A program made the position numbers and the translations under genes. Under the pieces are notes generated by a model. It worked only from the letters and a program-made list of their open reading frames with translations. It had not been told where the DNA came from and made no database searches. 64,000 nucleotides of DNA, taken from contig JAKSID010000007.1 of assembly GCA_024399035.1 (NCBI GenBank), positions 22,482-86,481 on the forward strand, written 5' to 3'. The stretch is from Fibrobacter sp. (GTDB taxonomy: Bacteria; Fibrobacterota; Fibrobacteria; Fibrobacterales; Fibrobacteraceae). Positions 10,798 through 20,105 of the stretch are shown here, in pieces. Within the stretch, counting starts at the first letter, position 1. Every line of letters starts with the position of its first letter.

Positions 10798-12921
10798 TTA
10801 TTGTTTAGCGGCGTCCGTGGCGGCATCCATCGCGGCGTTAGCGGCAGCATCCTTGCTAGCTTCCTTAGAAGCTTTATTCTTGACGCATCGTACAGAGAAC
10901 GAGAAATTGTCAAAGTCTTCCATAGACGTAAAGTCATCCTTGGAATTAATCACGTTCCAATAAACCGCGCCCATTCCATCGCCGCCCTGGGCCGCCCAGA
11001 AGTAGGCGCATGTGCCCAGTTCCGTATATTCACCCTCGGCAAAACGGCTACCGGAAGGCAGCGCATTGAATCCGCTAACCGCAGAGATCGGCGCACCACC
11101 ACGAGCCCAGCCTTCCTTGCTCTTTAGGGCAGAACCGATTCCTCCCCTACGCATATTCAGAGCCTTCTGACCCAGGGCAATCCATTCCTCGTTGGTAGGC
11201 ATGTGCCAACCCTCGGGGCAAACACCCTGATGCTCCTCGACAATACCGCCGCTCATGGAATTTTCCACATAGTCCGGCTGCAACTTCATAGCCACATGCC
11301 ACGGATACAGGCGACCATAGGAACGGCAGCGAATATCCTTGTCCTCATAGCAGAAACTGCCTGGCGCCGCAAAACGCAGGTTCTCCGCCATCCAGGTGTC
11401 ATCACCAATTACAACGGTCCTGTAGCGGTTATCGTCGCGCTTGTCAAAAATCCAGGTGCTATCGTAGAGTTCGTCATCGTCCGGCGGGTTCATGATGCAA
11501 CGTAAATAATAGGCTTCTTCCTTGCCCACGGAATCCTGCACAAGGTCATCTTCGTCGTAGGAAAGTTTCCAGGCGATGGCACGGACTGAATCCGCCTCGG
11601 TTCCAGACCAGAACCCAGTAAACTTACCCATGCCAAGGTAAGCAAGCTCCGGAACCCATGTGGTATCTGCCACGCAGGAATCCGCGTAAATCGTATCAGG
11701 CACAGCACCCTCCGCAGGCAGGGCAATTTCCTTAACAATCTCGGTACAGATCTGCTTTGGTTCCGTATACGTACGGGCGCCAAGTGCCAACCCGTTAAAG
11801 CCAAAACCGTTCTCGCCGGCGATACTGTTCTCGCCTTCTTCCCAGCCGCTTCGGGAGCGCAAGTTCACGCCCACTCCAACCGCATCGTCAATGTCCTTCA
11901 GGTAAGAATCCAGCCTATAGAAATCGCGGGCCGTGGGCACATGCCAACCGTTAGGGCAAACTCCCTTGGGCTTAACCTTCGAAATAGAATCGCTGGCAAC
12001 CTTCGTCGCAAACTCGTCGCCAAGCTTAACCACCGCAGTCCACGGATACAAGCGACCGAACTTCTGGCAATTTTCTTCCTTGTCGTCAAAGCAATAGCTG
12101 CCGGGCACCTTGATATCGAGGTTGTTGGCCATCCATACCTGGTCACCGATATGCACAGTTTCGATCTTGCGCCCCTGCACTTCCATGGTCTTGGCCACCA
12201 CCCTCTGGACAGGAGCAGGCGGCTCCTTGATCGGGTAAAGCTTATCTTCGACGCATCGGATAGAAACCGCATGGTCCTTGCTTTCCATGATCTGTTCAAA
12301 GGTGCGGGTATCATAGGTCAAGCGCCAGAAATAGGCGCCCACCGCATCAAGCTCGTTGGAGGCCCAGAACTGGGCAGACGCGCCCTGATCCATGTAGTTA
12401 CCGCCATAGTAGCGCTCGCCAGCAGGAATAGCACCGAAGCCAAACTCGTCAGAGCCCGCAGGCAGCCGCAGTTCGCGATCCCAGTTCTCCGAAGACTTAA
12501 GGCTAATACCCACGCCATCGCTCTTGCCGGTCTTGCCCACATACGCCTTCATGATTTTCCATTCCTTGTTGGAGGGAATATGCCAGCCCGTAGGACAAAT
12601 ATCATGAATCTGAGTAATTTGCTTGATTTTCTTGATGGAGCGGTTATTGTAGTAATCCACCAGCATTCGGGCCATGGCCCAGTTGTACAGGCGGCCATAC
12701 TTGTCGCAGTTATATTCCTTGCCTTCGTAGCAGTAACTGCCCTTCAAAGCTAATCGAAGGTTCTCGGCCATCCATCGCTGGGCTCCAATCTGCACAGTCT
12801 TGTAGACACGGCCATCGCGTTTGTCCTTTAAATCAGGCATCTTTTCCACGGCGGCAAAAGCGCCACCGGAACAAAGCAAAACAGCCCCCAGAAAACACCC
12901 TAGTCGGTTCGCATTGAACAT
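10798..12921 (-). CDS. Secreted protein with three FISUMP domains and an Ala-rich tail
   Basis: 707 residues from ATG 12921, chosen because GGTGGG lies just upstream and the protein then begins with a signal peptide (MFNANRLGCFLGAVLLCSGGAFA). FISUMP domains at about 30-225, 240-480 and 490-680 each carry RDxRxYKTVxIG-type openings, WMAENLR/WMANNLD, YGRLYxW, a C-P-x-G-W-H-(M/V/I)-P block and RC(V/I). Linkers here are short and not Ser-rich. The C-terminus is an Ala/Lys/Asp tail (ASKDAAANAAMDAATDAAKQ). Function unknown. It is transcribed in the same direction as gdhA but separated from it by a terminator. Confidence 0.82.
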   Translation of the reverse strand: MFNANRLGCFLGAVLLCSGGAFAAVEKMPDLKDKRDGRVYKTVQIGAQRWMAENLRLALKGSYCYEGKEYNCDKYGRLYNWAMARMLVDYYNNRSIKKIKQITQIHDICPTGWHIPSNKEWKIMKAYVGKTGKSDGVGISLKSSENWDRELRLPAGSDEFGFGAIPAGERYYGGNYMDQGASAQFWASNELDAVGAYFWRLTYDTRTFEQIMESKDHAVSIRCVEDKLYPIKEPPAPVQRVVAKTMEVQGRKIETVHIGDQVWMANNLDIKVPGSYCFDDKEENCQKFGRLYPWTAVVKLGDEFATKVASDSISKVKPKGVCPNGWHVPTARDFYRLDSYLKDIDDAVGVGVNLRSRSGWEEGENSIAGENGFGFNGLALGARTYTEPKQICTEIVKEIALPAEGAVPDTIYADSCVADTTWVPELAYLGMGKFTGFWSGTEADSVRAIAWKLSYDEDDLVQDSVGKEEAYYLRCIMNPPDDDELYDSTWIFDKRDDNRYRTVVIGDDTWMAENLRFAAPGSFCYEDKDIRCRSYGRLYPWHVAMKLQPDYVENSMSGGIVEEHQGVCPEGWHMPTNEEWIALGQKALNMRRGGIGSALKSKEGWARGGAPISAVSGFNALPSGSRFAEGEYTELGTCAYFWAAQGGDGMGAVYWNVINSKDDFTSMEDFDNFSFSVRCVKNKASKEASKDAAANAAMDAATDAAKQ

Positions 12922-12972
12922 CTTCGTAATCCCACCTTTTTTTGAAAACAAATATAGGCAAAAAAATTTCGA

Positions 12973-13011
12973 ATAAAAAAAAGACCCCCGGTTATTCACC
13001 GAGGATCTTTC
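12973..13011 (-). terminator. Rho-independent terminator of gdhA
   Basis: On the minus strand AAAGATCCTCGGT / ACCGGGGGTCTTT form a 13 bp stem with two G-U pairs and a 5-base loop, followed by eight T. Confidence 0.9.
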
Positions 13012-13030
13012 TTAAGCTTTAGTTAGCTAG

Positions 13031-13056
13031 TAATAATTTTCGCTACGCGAAAATTA

Positions 13057-13059
<3 letters not shown>
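13031..13059. repeat. Perfect hairpin containing the gdhA stop codon
   Basis: TAATAATTTTCGC / GCGAAAATTATTA is a perfect 13 bp stem with a 3-base loop. The last three bases of one arm are the gdhA stop codon, and there is no T tract, so it is distinct from the terminator 20 bp further on. Confidence 0.8.
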
Positions 13060-14433
<1,374 letters not shown>

Positions 14434-14559
14434 TTAGTTAAAACTTTGTACCCGTTTTTTAGTGTTCATTCACCGCGAAACATGGTATTTCTGTTACGGA
14501 AATAAAGATAACAAATAATGAAAAAAAACAAGTGGTTATGTACAAAAAACGTCTATTTC

Positions 14560-14695
14560 TTACATTTTTGTAAGTTAGTTTTTTAGAAGATTTTTAAATT
14601 GCGTTTTTAGATTAAATTTAAAGGGTCTTTTTTGCAAAAACCTACATTTTTGTAAGTCAACAACTCCACCGTCCATTTGTAAACATAGTTTTACA
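14560..14695. promoter_or_regulatory. Three TTACA/TGTAA palindromic sites upstream of gdhA
   Basis: TTACA-TTTT-TGTAA is a perfect palindrome at 14560-14573. TACA-TTTT-TGTA recurs at 14643-14654. TGTAAA-N6-TTTACA lies at 14678-14695. All are in the roughly 330 bp AT-rich gap between gdhA and the GH9 terminator. Repeated, similarly shaped operators suggest a transcription factor controlling gdhA; the factor is unknown. Confidence 0.5.
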
Positions 14696-14738
14696 TTACG
14701 TTTTACGGAAAATGTTAATTGGGGTACTGAAAATACAC

Positions 14739-14770
14739 AAAAAAAGGCCCCTCCAAAGAAGGACCTTTAT
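14739..14770 (-). terminator. Terminator of the GH9 gene
   Basis: Minus-strand AAGGTCC / GGGGCCTT stem with a loop rich in CTTTGG, followed by seven T. Confidence 0.8.
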
Positions 14771-14788
14771 TACAGATTTTGGAAAAGA

Positions 14789-16549
14789 CTACAGGTTGTT
14801 CAAGGTCTTTACAGTCACATCGCTGCCAGAAGAGATGCGAACCTTCAGCGTACCCTTGGCCTTAGGCTGGAAGCTGATTGCACGGCCTTCGCTCTGCAGT
14901 TTCTGCACCATAACACCGTTCAGGTCGAACACTTCCACCTTGAAGGGCTTACGCTGGGCATTGGAAATCGTATAGACACCGTTGGAGCCAACCATCTTCA
15001 AGCCGGACTGCAAGGCGGCCTTGCCAGAAATTGCGGAAGGATCCGGAGCCGTGGTACCGATTTCTGCATCGGTCTTGGGGGCCTTCTTGGAAAGGATATA
15101 GCCCAGGGCGCCCACCATGGGAGCGTTGATATCCACGCAGACTTCGTTCTCGGCCCAGTCGCTGACCTTAGTGTTATGGCCCGGGTTCTGGAAGGAGCCC
15201 GCAATCATGGCGCCAAAGTACTTGTTCTTTGCAGGAGGCTGCAAGCCGGAATCCGGGTCCTTGCTTTCGTCTTCGTTGGCGTAGTAGCCACGATGATGAA
15301 CCGCAGGAGGAGCCTTGGCCCCATTACGGTCAAAGCCTGCCACGTAGGACTTGCTGTTGGCATTGTCGCCCAGCAGGTAGGCAACATTCTTCTCGATCAG
15401 TTCCTCGTAATCGGAGGTACCAGAAAGCTTGGAATAAAGGCCGTAGAGGAAGGCGCCGCCGGAGGGTGTACGAACGGAGAAGGAGCCGCCGCCACCAGTA
15501 TCCTTGGTGAAAATGCCTTCGGAAGAAACCTGGTTCTTGTAGAGCCCATCCAGGAAGGTCTTTGCATCCTTTGCATTGTTCGCCGTAGGAGCCCAGCCAA
15601 ATACAGCCTCGCCCATCACCGCAGAGAGTGGCACCGCATTGGCGTAGTTCAGGCGGGAGTAGCTACCGGATTCGAACTTGATCTGGTCAAAGAAGGTCTT
15701 TGCCGCGGTCTTGTAGGTTTCATCCTGAGTGGTGCGGTAAAGTTCAAGCGCCGCAAGGAAGGGACCGTCGGCCCAGCGACCGTCCCACCAGCCTTCGGAA
15801 TAGTAGCTGCCGGAAGTGGTCACGCCCTTATGTGTCTTGGCATAGGCGAAGGCGCGCTTGGCCGCATCCAGGTACTTTGCCTGATTGGCGGCATCGGGAT
15901 CCATACGGGCCATAACAGCCAGCATTGCAGAGGCCATGCCAGGAGTGAAGCCGTCCTGGGTGTCAGCCTGCATGGGGCGCGGGTCACCACCGTCTTCTGT
16001 GCCGAAGGTGCTCATCTTGCCCGGGGTCACCCACTTCTTATGGTCATAATCGCCGTTGCCCTTCACCATCACAAAGGAGGTCTCGCTGATGGCGGCCTTG
16101 GTCCAGAAATCCGCCTCGTAGCGAAGCTCTTCCAGAAGGTCGCGGACCTTGTTGGGCTTACCGCCTGCACGGGAATAATCGTTGGCGGCCAGGTAGTCGG
16201 AATAGTCGCCGGTATAAAGGTCATAGAAACCTTCGGTAAATTCAGCATAGGCAAGTGCCAGCATATAGGCGGCAAAGCCCTGGGTCTGACCGAACATGGC
16301 GTGGTCACCGCAGTCGAACCAACCACCAGACACGTCGTGGCCCTGGTAGCTATCCTTCAAGAAACTGGTAGTATAGTTTGTCCCCTGGGCCAGCCAGTTG
16401 GGACCTTCGCCAGAACGCTGTGCGCCGTAGAAACGGGTGGTCATCCATGCGGCTTCCACGAAATCGTCGTCACTGAGGGCTGCCGGGGCATTGGTTGCTG
16501 CCAGGCCAAACAGGGCAAGGCCTGCCATAAAACTTTTCCTAATAAACAT
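14789..16549 (-). CDS. GH9 family endoglucanase with C-terminal sorting-like domain
   Basis: 586 residues from ATG 16549 (TTGGAG upstream); earlier in-frame codons extend into intergenic sequence. The signal peptide (MFIRKSFMAGLALFGLAATNAPA) is followed directly by a GH9 (alpha/alpha)6 catalytic domain, about 25-490. Motifs: DVSGGWFDCGD at 72-82 (catalytic base Asp region), the His motif PPAVHHRGYY, and ENEVCVDINAP with catalytic acid Glu469. It hydrolyses beta-1,4-glucan by inversion. After a short Pro/Ser linker, the last 70 residues (starting near LKMVGSNGVYTISNAQ, with VEVFDLNGVMVQKL) resemble the C-terminal sorting domains of type IX secretion cargo. It is a single-gene unit with its own terminator. 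No carbohydrate-binding module is seen. Confidence 0.93.
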   Translation of the reverse strand: MFIRKSFMAGLALFGLAATNAPAALSDDDFVEAAWMTTRFYGAQRSGEGPNWLAQGTNYTTSFLKDSYQGHDVSGGWFDCGDHAMFGQTQGFAAYMLALAYAEFTEGFYDLYTGDYSDYLAANDYSRAGGKPNKVRDLLEELRYEADFWTKAAISETSFVMVKGNGDYDHKKWVTPGKMSTFGTEDGGDPRPMQADTQDGFTPGMASAMLAVMARMDPDAANQAKYLDAAKRAFAYAKTHKGVTTSGSYYSEGWWDGRWADGPFLAALELYRTTQDETYKTAAKTFFDQIKFESGSYSRLNYANAVPLSAVMGEAVFGWAPTANNAKDAKTFLDGLYKNQVSSEGIFTKDTGGGGSFSVRTPSGGAFLYGLYSKLSGTSDYEELIEKNVAYLLGDNANSKSYVAGFDRNGAKAPPAVHHRGYYANEDESKDPDSGLQPPAKNKYFGAMIAGSFQNPGHNTKVSDWAENEVCVDINAPMVGALGYILSKKAPKTDAEIGTTAPDPSAISGKAALQSGLKMVGSNGVYTISNAQRKPFKVEVFDLNGVMVQKLQSEGRAISFQPKAKGTLKVRISSGSDVTVKTLNNL

Positions 16550-16690
16550 CGCATCTCCAATTGTTTTTCGCAAAAATATATTAAACGGCCCAAAAATCAA
16601 AACCCATGAGTGCGATTGCTCACGGGTTTTCACAATAATCCGCCGGGCAGCACGCAAGGGACTGCCAAACGGAACAAGAACTTCCAAAAA

Positions 16691-16750
16691 TTAAACGCCC
16701 ACGGTCTTTATCAGGCGCCCACGGTCGTTATCAAGCACCAACGGTTTTCA
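16691..16750 (-). repeat. 20 bp tandem triplication of the 3' end of the inositol monophosphatase gene
   Basis: On the minus strand the end of the gene (ACCGTTGGTGCTTGATA) is followed by two more imperfect copies, ACCGTGGGCGCCTGATA and ACCGTGGGCGTTTAATT, with a 20 bp period. Each copy reads TVGA-stop or a close variant in one frame. Confidence 0.75.
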
Positions 16751-17528
16751 CCAGGGTGTCGTGCAGCAGGCCGTTGCTGAAGATGACCTGTTCCGCATCC
16801 ACGAACTGCATTTCGCTGCCGTCGATGTGGGTGGAACGGCCGCCGGCCTCTTCTACCAGGAGGGCGATTGCGGCAATGTCCCAGGGATAGCTCATGGTCA
16901 TCACGAAGCAGTCCAGGCGGCCGCAAGCAGTAAAGCAACCTTCAATCACCGCAGAACCGAAGCACTTGACGCGTTCGAAAGCTACAGCCTCCGCGGCGAA
17001 GTTCTTGGAGTTCTGGGCGTTAATGCGGGCAGCGTCGCCCACGTTAAAGTCGCCGTTGCTGACGATTGCGTGAGTGGGATTATCCTCGCAGCTAACATGC
17101 ACAGGCTTGCCGTTCATGAAGGTTCCCTTGCCCTTGATGGCGGTGAACATCTCGCCCAGTTTCGGGAGGTTCACTACAGCAACAAGCGGTTTGCCCTCGA
17201 AATGGAGCGCGATGGAAATGCCCCACAGGGGAATGCCGCGGCTAAAGTTCACGGTACCATCCACCGGGTCGATGATCCAGCGGTAACGCGGGTCGGAGCC
17301 TTCAATGACACCGGCTTCCTCGGTGCGGATCGAGTGCGACGGGAAGGCGGCGCGAAGGCCTTCCACAATAAGCTTTTCGCTGGTCACGTCGGCGATGGTC
17401 ACCACATCCTTGGCGGTCTTGTACTTCACATCACCCAGATTGCTCTGCAACTCCAGGCAAATCTCCCCCGCCTTACGGGCCAGATCCTCAGCCACCTTCA
17501 AAAATTCACTTGTTTCAATCGCGCTCAT
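16731..17528 (-). CDS. Inositol monophosphatase family protein (SuhB-like)
   Basis: 265 residues, the normal size for this Mg-dependent, Li-sensitive phosphatase superfamily. Motifs: the metal site in RTEEAGVI, the signature WIIDPVDGTVNFSRGIP, and the second metal site YPWDIAAIALLVEEAGG. Known members hydrolyse inositol-1-phosphate, related sugar phosphates or 3'-phosphoadenosine phosphates; the sequence alone does not decide between them. The SuhB type is the best guess by motif spacing. The gene appears monocistronic. Its last codons are triplicated in tandem. The 320 bp upstream contains two 38 bp palindromic repeats. Confidence 0.88.
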   Translation of the reverse strand: MSAIETSEFLKVAEDLARKAGEICLELQSNLGDVKYKTAKDVVTIADVTSEKLIVEGLRAAFPSHSIRTEEAGVIEGSDPRYRWIIDPVDGTVNFSRGIPLWGISIALHFEGKPLVAVVNLPKLGEMFTAIKGKGTFMNGKPVHVSCEDNPTHAIVSNGDFNVGDAARINAQNSKNFAAEAVAFERVKCFGSAVIEGCFTACGRLDCFVMTMSYPWDIAAIALLVEEAGGRSTHIDGSEMQFVDAEQVIFSNGLLHDTLVKTVGA

Positions 17529-17598
17529 GGAAAATCCTCGCCATTACAACGTTACGACACCACTATTACGCCGCAAAATATAGGAAAATGAAAAAAAA

Positions 17599-17636
17599 GG
17601 ATACCAAAACACCCCAAGATATCCATTTGGTACCCC
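17599..17636. repeat. 38 bp GGTACC-type palindromic repeat, copy 1
   Basis: Arms TACCAAA and TTTGGTA flank an inner CACCCCAAGATATCC. The similar copy 2 lies 179 bp away in the same gap between divergent genes. Confidence 0.6.
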
Positions 17637-17777
17637 AATTTTTAGTTTGTTCAAAACAAAAGCATCGTCAAAGCAAACTTTTCATAACAAAAATCTATCG
17701 TTTAACTATCAAAAGATGATTATTTATCATTTTTCATTATTATTTCAACAAGAAATCGATAATTTGTACGAAAATCA

Positions 17778-17815
17778 GGGTACTAAAAAGCCCCAAAATA
17801 CCCATTTGGTACCCA
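17778..17815. repeat. 38 bp GGTACC-type palindromic repeat, copy 2
   Basis: Arms GGGTACTAAA and TTTGGTACCC flank AAGCCCCAAAATACCCA. The central CCCCAA is shared with copy 1. The remaining sequence between 17529 and 17851 is AT-rich without a gene. Confidence 0.6.
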
Positions 17816-17851
17816 TTTCCGAACAATTACAATCTTTTTGAATCAAATCTC

Positions 17852-17904
17852 TTGACAATTCATTTCCGTCAAATTATATTTAACACATAAGTTAAATGTT
17901 AAAT
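17852..17904 (+). promoter_or_regulatory. sdpRI promoter overlapped by a palindromic operator
   Basis: TTGACA (17852-17857), a 17 bp spacer and TATATT (17875-17880) form a near-consensus promoter. A perfect inverted repeat ATTTAAC-N6-GTTAAAT (17878-17897) overlaps the -10 box and likely start site, and GTTAAAT is repeated at 17898-17904. This position and shape fit an autorepressing ArsR-family operator for the gene downstream. Confidence 0.8.
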
Positions 17905-17907
17905 AAA

Positions 17908-18105
17908 CCGAGCGCTGCAAAACACGCCAGTGTTTTAACAGCCGAAGCGAAACGACCATGAATAACGAAGTTATTTCATGTCGGAGAGCGGAGGCTGTGA
18001 AATAAAACATGCTTGCATGTTTTATAGCCGAGGCGAAACAACAGAACGACGAAGTCGTTCCATGTTAAATAAGCTTGGGATGCGACGAAGTCGTTCCACG
18101 CACAA
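17908..18105 (+). repeat. Palindrome-rich repeat block in the sdpRI leader
   Basis: Four hairpins occur in about 200 bp: AAAACAC-GCCA-GTGTTTT; AATAAC-GAA-GTTATT; AAAACATG-CTTG-CATGTTTT (written on one strand); and AACGAC-GAA-GTCGTT, with GACGAAGTCGTTCC repeated once more near 18090. They are separated by CCGAGCG, CCGAAGCG and CCGAGGCG blocks. Related blocks lie at 45785 and 48524. No gene is seen here; the in-frame ATG at 17978 is repeat sequence. Confidence 0.75.
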
Positions 18106-18136
18106 CGTTCTTTTTAATCTTTTTTGGAGATTGCCT

Positions 18137-18415
18137 ATGGCATTACAGGACACTCTTCAGGCTCTTTCGGACCCAACCCGCCGACAGATCCTGAACATGC
18201 TCAAGGGCGGCAAGAAAACCGCAGGTGAAATTTCGGAAGCCTTTGAAATCTCGGGCCCCGCCATTTCACGCCACCTGGCGGTTCTAAAGGCCGCCAATCT
18301 GATCCGCGACCGCCGCGATGGAAAATTCATCATCTACGAACTCAGTACATCTGTTCTCGAAGAAATCATGATGTGGGTAAAAGATTTAAAAGAAACACCT
18401 AAAGGAGAAAAGTAA
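18137..18415 (+). CDS. sdpR: ArsR-family transcriptional repressor, SdpR type
   Basis: 92 residues from ATG 18137 with TGGAGA upstream; an earlier in-frame ATG at 17978 falls in repeats. A winged helix-turn-helix fills the protein: ALSDPTRRQILNMLKGGKKT, the recognition helix region ISGPAISRHLAVLKAANLI, and the wing RRDGKFIIYELS. No Cys/His metal site is visible, as expected of SdpR rather than metal sensors. In Bacillus, SdpR represses its own operon and is titrated by the membrane protein SdpI. Here the sdpI homologue starts one base after this stop, and a palindromic operator overlaps the promoter about 240 bp upstream, so autoregulation is the natural reading. Confidence 0.88.
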   Translation: MALQDTLQALSDPTRRQILNMLKGGKKTAGEISEAFEISGPAISRHLAVLKAANLIRDRRDGKFIIYELSTSVLEEIMMWVKDLKETPKGEK

Positions 18416-18416
18416 C

Positions 18417-19043
18417 ATGAACAACAAATGGAAAATTCTTATTTCCCTGTTCGTCATCGCCATGACATCCGTCGCAGGGATTATCCTGTGGGACAAGCTG
18501 CCCGCCCAACTGCCGGTGCATTTCAACCTGAACAACGAACCCGACAATTTTATGCCCAAGGCAGGAGCCGTTTTCGGGATTCCCGCATTCCTGATAGCAA
18601 TCCAGTTGCTCTGCCTCCTGGACACACACATCCAGTTCAAGAAAAACGGCCAAATCAGGAAGTACCTCCCCTACATCATATGGCTCGTTCCCGCCATCGC
18701 CATATTCGTCATGGGAAGCATCATCATGTTCTCCCTGGACATCAAGTTCAACCTTACGCTGTTTGTCACCATTTTCCTGGGAGTCCTGTTTGTAATTCTT
18801 GGAAACGTCATGCCCAAGGTCAGCAAGAACCATATCTTCGGCATCCGAATTTACTGGACCCTCAAGAACGAGGACAACTGGTTCCACACCCACCGCGTTG
18901 GCGGATTCGCCTTTGTCATTGGCGGACTACTGATGATCTTCACAAGCCTCTTGGAAAACATCTGCATCACAACAGCTCTGCTGATCGCAACAGCAATCAT
19001 CCCTATCGCATACTCTTGGATTTACGCGCTTAGGCACAAGTAA
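18417..19043 (+). CDS. sdpI: SdpI/DUF1648 family integral membrane protein
   Basis: 208 residues with about six hydrophobic helices. The N-terminal DUF1648 part carries LPVHFNLNNEPDNFMPK, and the C-terminal SdpI part carries GNVMPKVSKNHIFGIRIYW and the WFHTHRVGG motif. In Bacillus, SdpI confers immunity to the SdpC toxin and sequesters SdpR at the membrane. The arrangement here (repressor, one-base gap, SdpI) is that of the sdpRI pair, but no sdpABC toxin genes lie nearby. The pair may therefore sense a foreign toxin or an envelope signal; that is inference. A strong terminator follows 20 bp downstream. Confidence 0.88.
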   Translation: MNNKWKILISLFVIAMTSVAGIILWDKLPAQLPVHFNLNNEPDNFMPKAGAVFGIPAFLIAIQLLCLLDTHIQFKKNGQIRKYLPYIIWLVPAIAIFVMGSIIMFSLDIKFNLTLFVTIFLGVLFVILGNVMPKVSKNHIFGIRIYWTLKNEDNWFHTHRVGGFAFVIGGLLMIFTSLLENICITTALLIATAIIPIAYSWIYALRHK

Positions 19044-19063
19044 ATCGAAGCGACCCGCTAAAG

Positions 19064-19097
19064 CAAAAGGATACCTGTTTTTCAGGTATCCTTTTTC
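19064..19097. terminator. Terminator after sdpI (usable from both strands)
   Basis: AAAGGATACCTG / CAGGTATCCTTT form a perfect 12 bp stem with a TTTTT loop and a T tract. The A-rich left flank allows use by the convergent MTHFR-family gene too. Confidence 0.93.
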
Positions 19098-19115
19098 AAT
19101 TTTTCGGCGGCGAGT

Positions 19116-19160
19116 CGACTGCTAATCGTTCAGCTGTAAACCGACCGCTAATCGTTCAGC
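19116..19160 (-). repeat. Tandem duplication of the 3' end of the MTHFR-family gene, including its stop codon
   Basis: GCTGAACGATTAGC plus five bases occurs twice at a 26 bp spacing with one mismatch. The copy at 19142-19160 is the true gene end; the copy at 19116-19134 lies past the stop. Confidence 0.75.
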
Positions 19161-19906
19161 AAGGCGCCAACATACTCGGCGGCGTCCACGCGAACTGGCA
19201 TCAGGTAGGCTCGCTGGTTGGCATCGGCAATAGCCTTGAGCAAGGCGCGGCCTGTGCGCACATTGCTTTCGAGAGTAATGTCAAAGTCCGGCGGGAACAC
19301 AACCTTATTCGTATTCTCCCAGTAGAACTTGGACTTCTCGGAAAGCACCGGAGCAATGCCATACCACACTTCTGCTTCGGGAATCTGTTCCATCCACTGT
19401 TCCAGCATACCGACGCTGAAGAAAGGCTGCGTATAGAAGCCGTCGGCACCGGCGTCCAGCTTACGCTTCGCATAGTCCAGTTCCTCGCGGAAGGACGTGC
19501 GGAACGGGTCAAGACCAGCAAAAATCTTCAGCGTAGGGAACAGCTTGCGGATTTCGCGAATCGCCAGCACAGAAGTGAGGCCGGAAGGCTGGAATCCCAG
19601 ATCCTTGGGCGGGTCACCTGCAATGATCAAGACTTCCCTAAGGCCCATGGAAGTAAGTACCCCAAGCTTCTCGATCAATTCTGTCAAGGAACGGTCCACC
19701 ATGCGGAAGTGCGGAGTCACAGGCACGTGGTTCGCAATGAGCATGCGTGCGGATTCGTAGGACTTCACAGGAACCGTGCGGATTTCAGGCACGTTGATGG
19801 TGGTCAGCGGAAACTTAGACATGCAATCCTTGGATTCTTCCAGAAGGCTTTCCAAGGTACGGGGCACCAATTCAAGAGCGATAGACTTAGGCAAATTCTT
19901 AATCAT
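19148..19906 (-). CDS. Methylenetetrahydrofolate reductase family protein
   Basis: 252 residues forming a compact TIM barrel of the MTHFR (MetF) family, somewhat shorter than MetF itself (about 290). Family blocks: VPVTPHFRMVDRS, the flavin-binding LREVLIIAGDPP, FAGLDPFRTSFREELDYAKR, and the active-site region AGADGFYTQPFFS. MetF reduces 5,10-methylene-THF to methyl-THF for methionine synthesis. Short homologues with other substrates exist, so I give no gene symbol. Upstream lies a TTACGGGAAA hairpin. The 3' end is duplicated and shares the convergent terminator at 19064-19097. Confidence 0.75.
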   Translation of the reverse strand: MIKNLPKSIALELVPRTLESLLEESKDCMSKFPLTTINVPEIRTVPVKSYESARMLIANHVPVTPHFRMVDRSLTELIEKLGVLTSMGLREVLIIAGDPPKDLGFQPSGLTSVLAIREIRKLFPTLKIFAGLDPFRTSFREELDYAKRKLDAGADGFYTQPFFSVGMLEQWMEQIPEAEVWYGIAPVLSEKSKFYWENTNKVVFPPDFDITLESNVRTGRALLKAIADANQRAYLMPVRVDAAEYVGALLND

Positions 19907-20005
19907 AGCCTAAAATTATAAATTGCCCCCGTCCTTGTCAATGCATATATGCAAATTTTTGCATAAATAATTAAGCCAATCGTAAAACGAATTGAAAAAC
20001 ACCCA

Positions 20006-20050
20006 AATTACGGGAAACTAGCCTTATTCAAGCCAGTTTTTCCCGTAAAA
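20006..20050. repeat. TTACGGGAAA inverted-repeat hairpin, copy 3
   Basis: Arms TTACGGGAAACT (20008-20019) and AGTTTTTCCCGTAA (20035-20048) surround a short spacer. This copy lies upstream of the MTHFR-family gene and downstream of the lipoprotein gene. Between this and 20105 there is only the short hairpin AAGGGGC-AAA-GCCCCTT (20086-20102), which may end the lipoprotein transcript. Confidence 0.65.
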
Positions 20051-20105
20051 CAAGCATTTTTCTTATCGATTTCAGATAAACATCCAAGGGGCAAAGCCCC
20101 TTGCA

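Noticed and set aside
15176..16609. 477-codon plus-strand open frame opposite the GH9 gene
   Set aside because: Antisense shadow; no start context and no domain.
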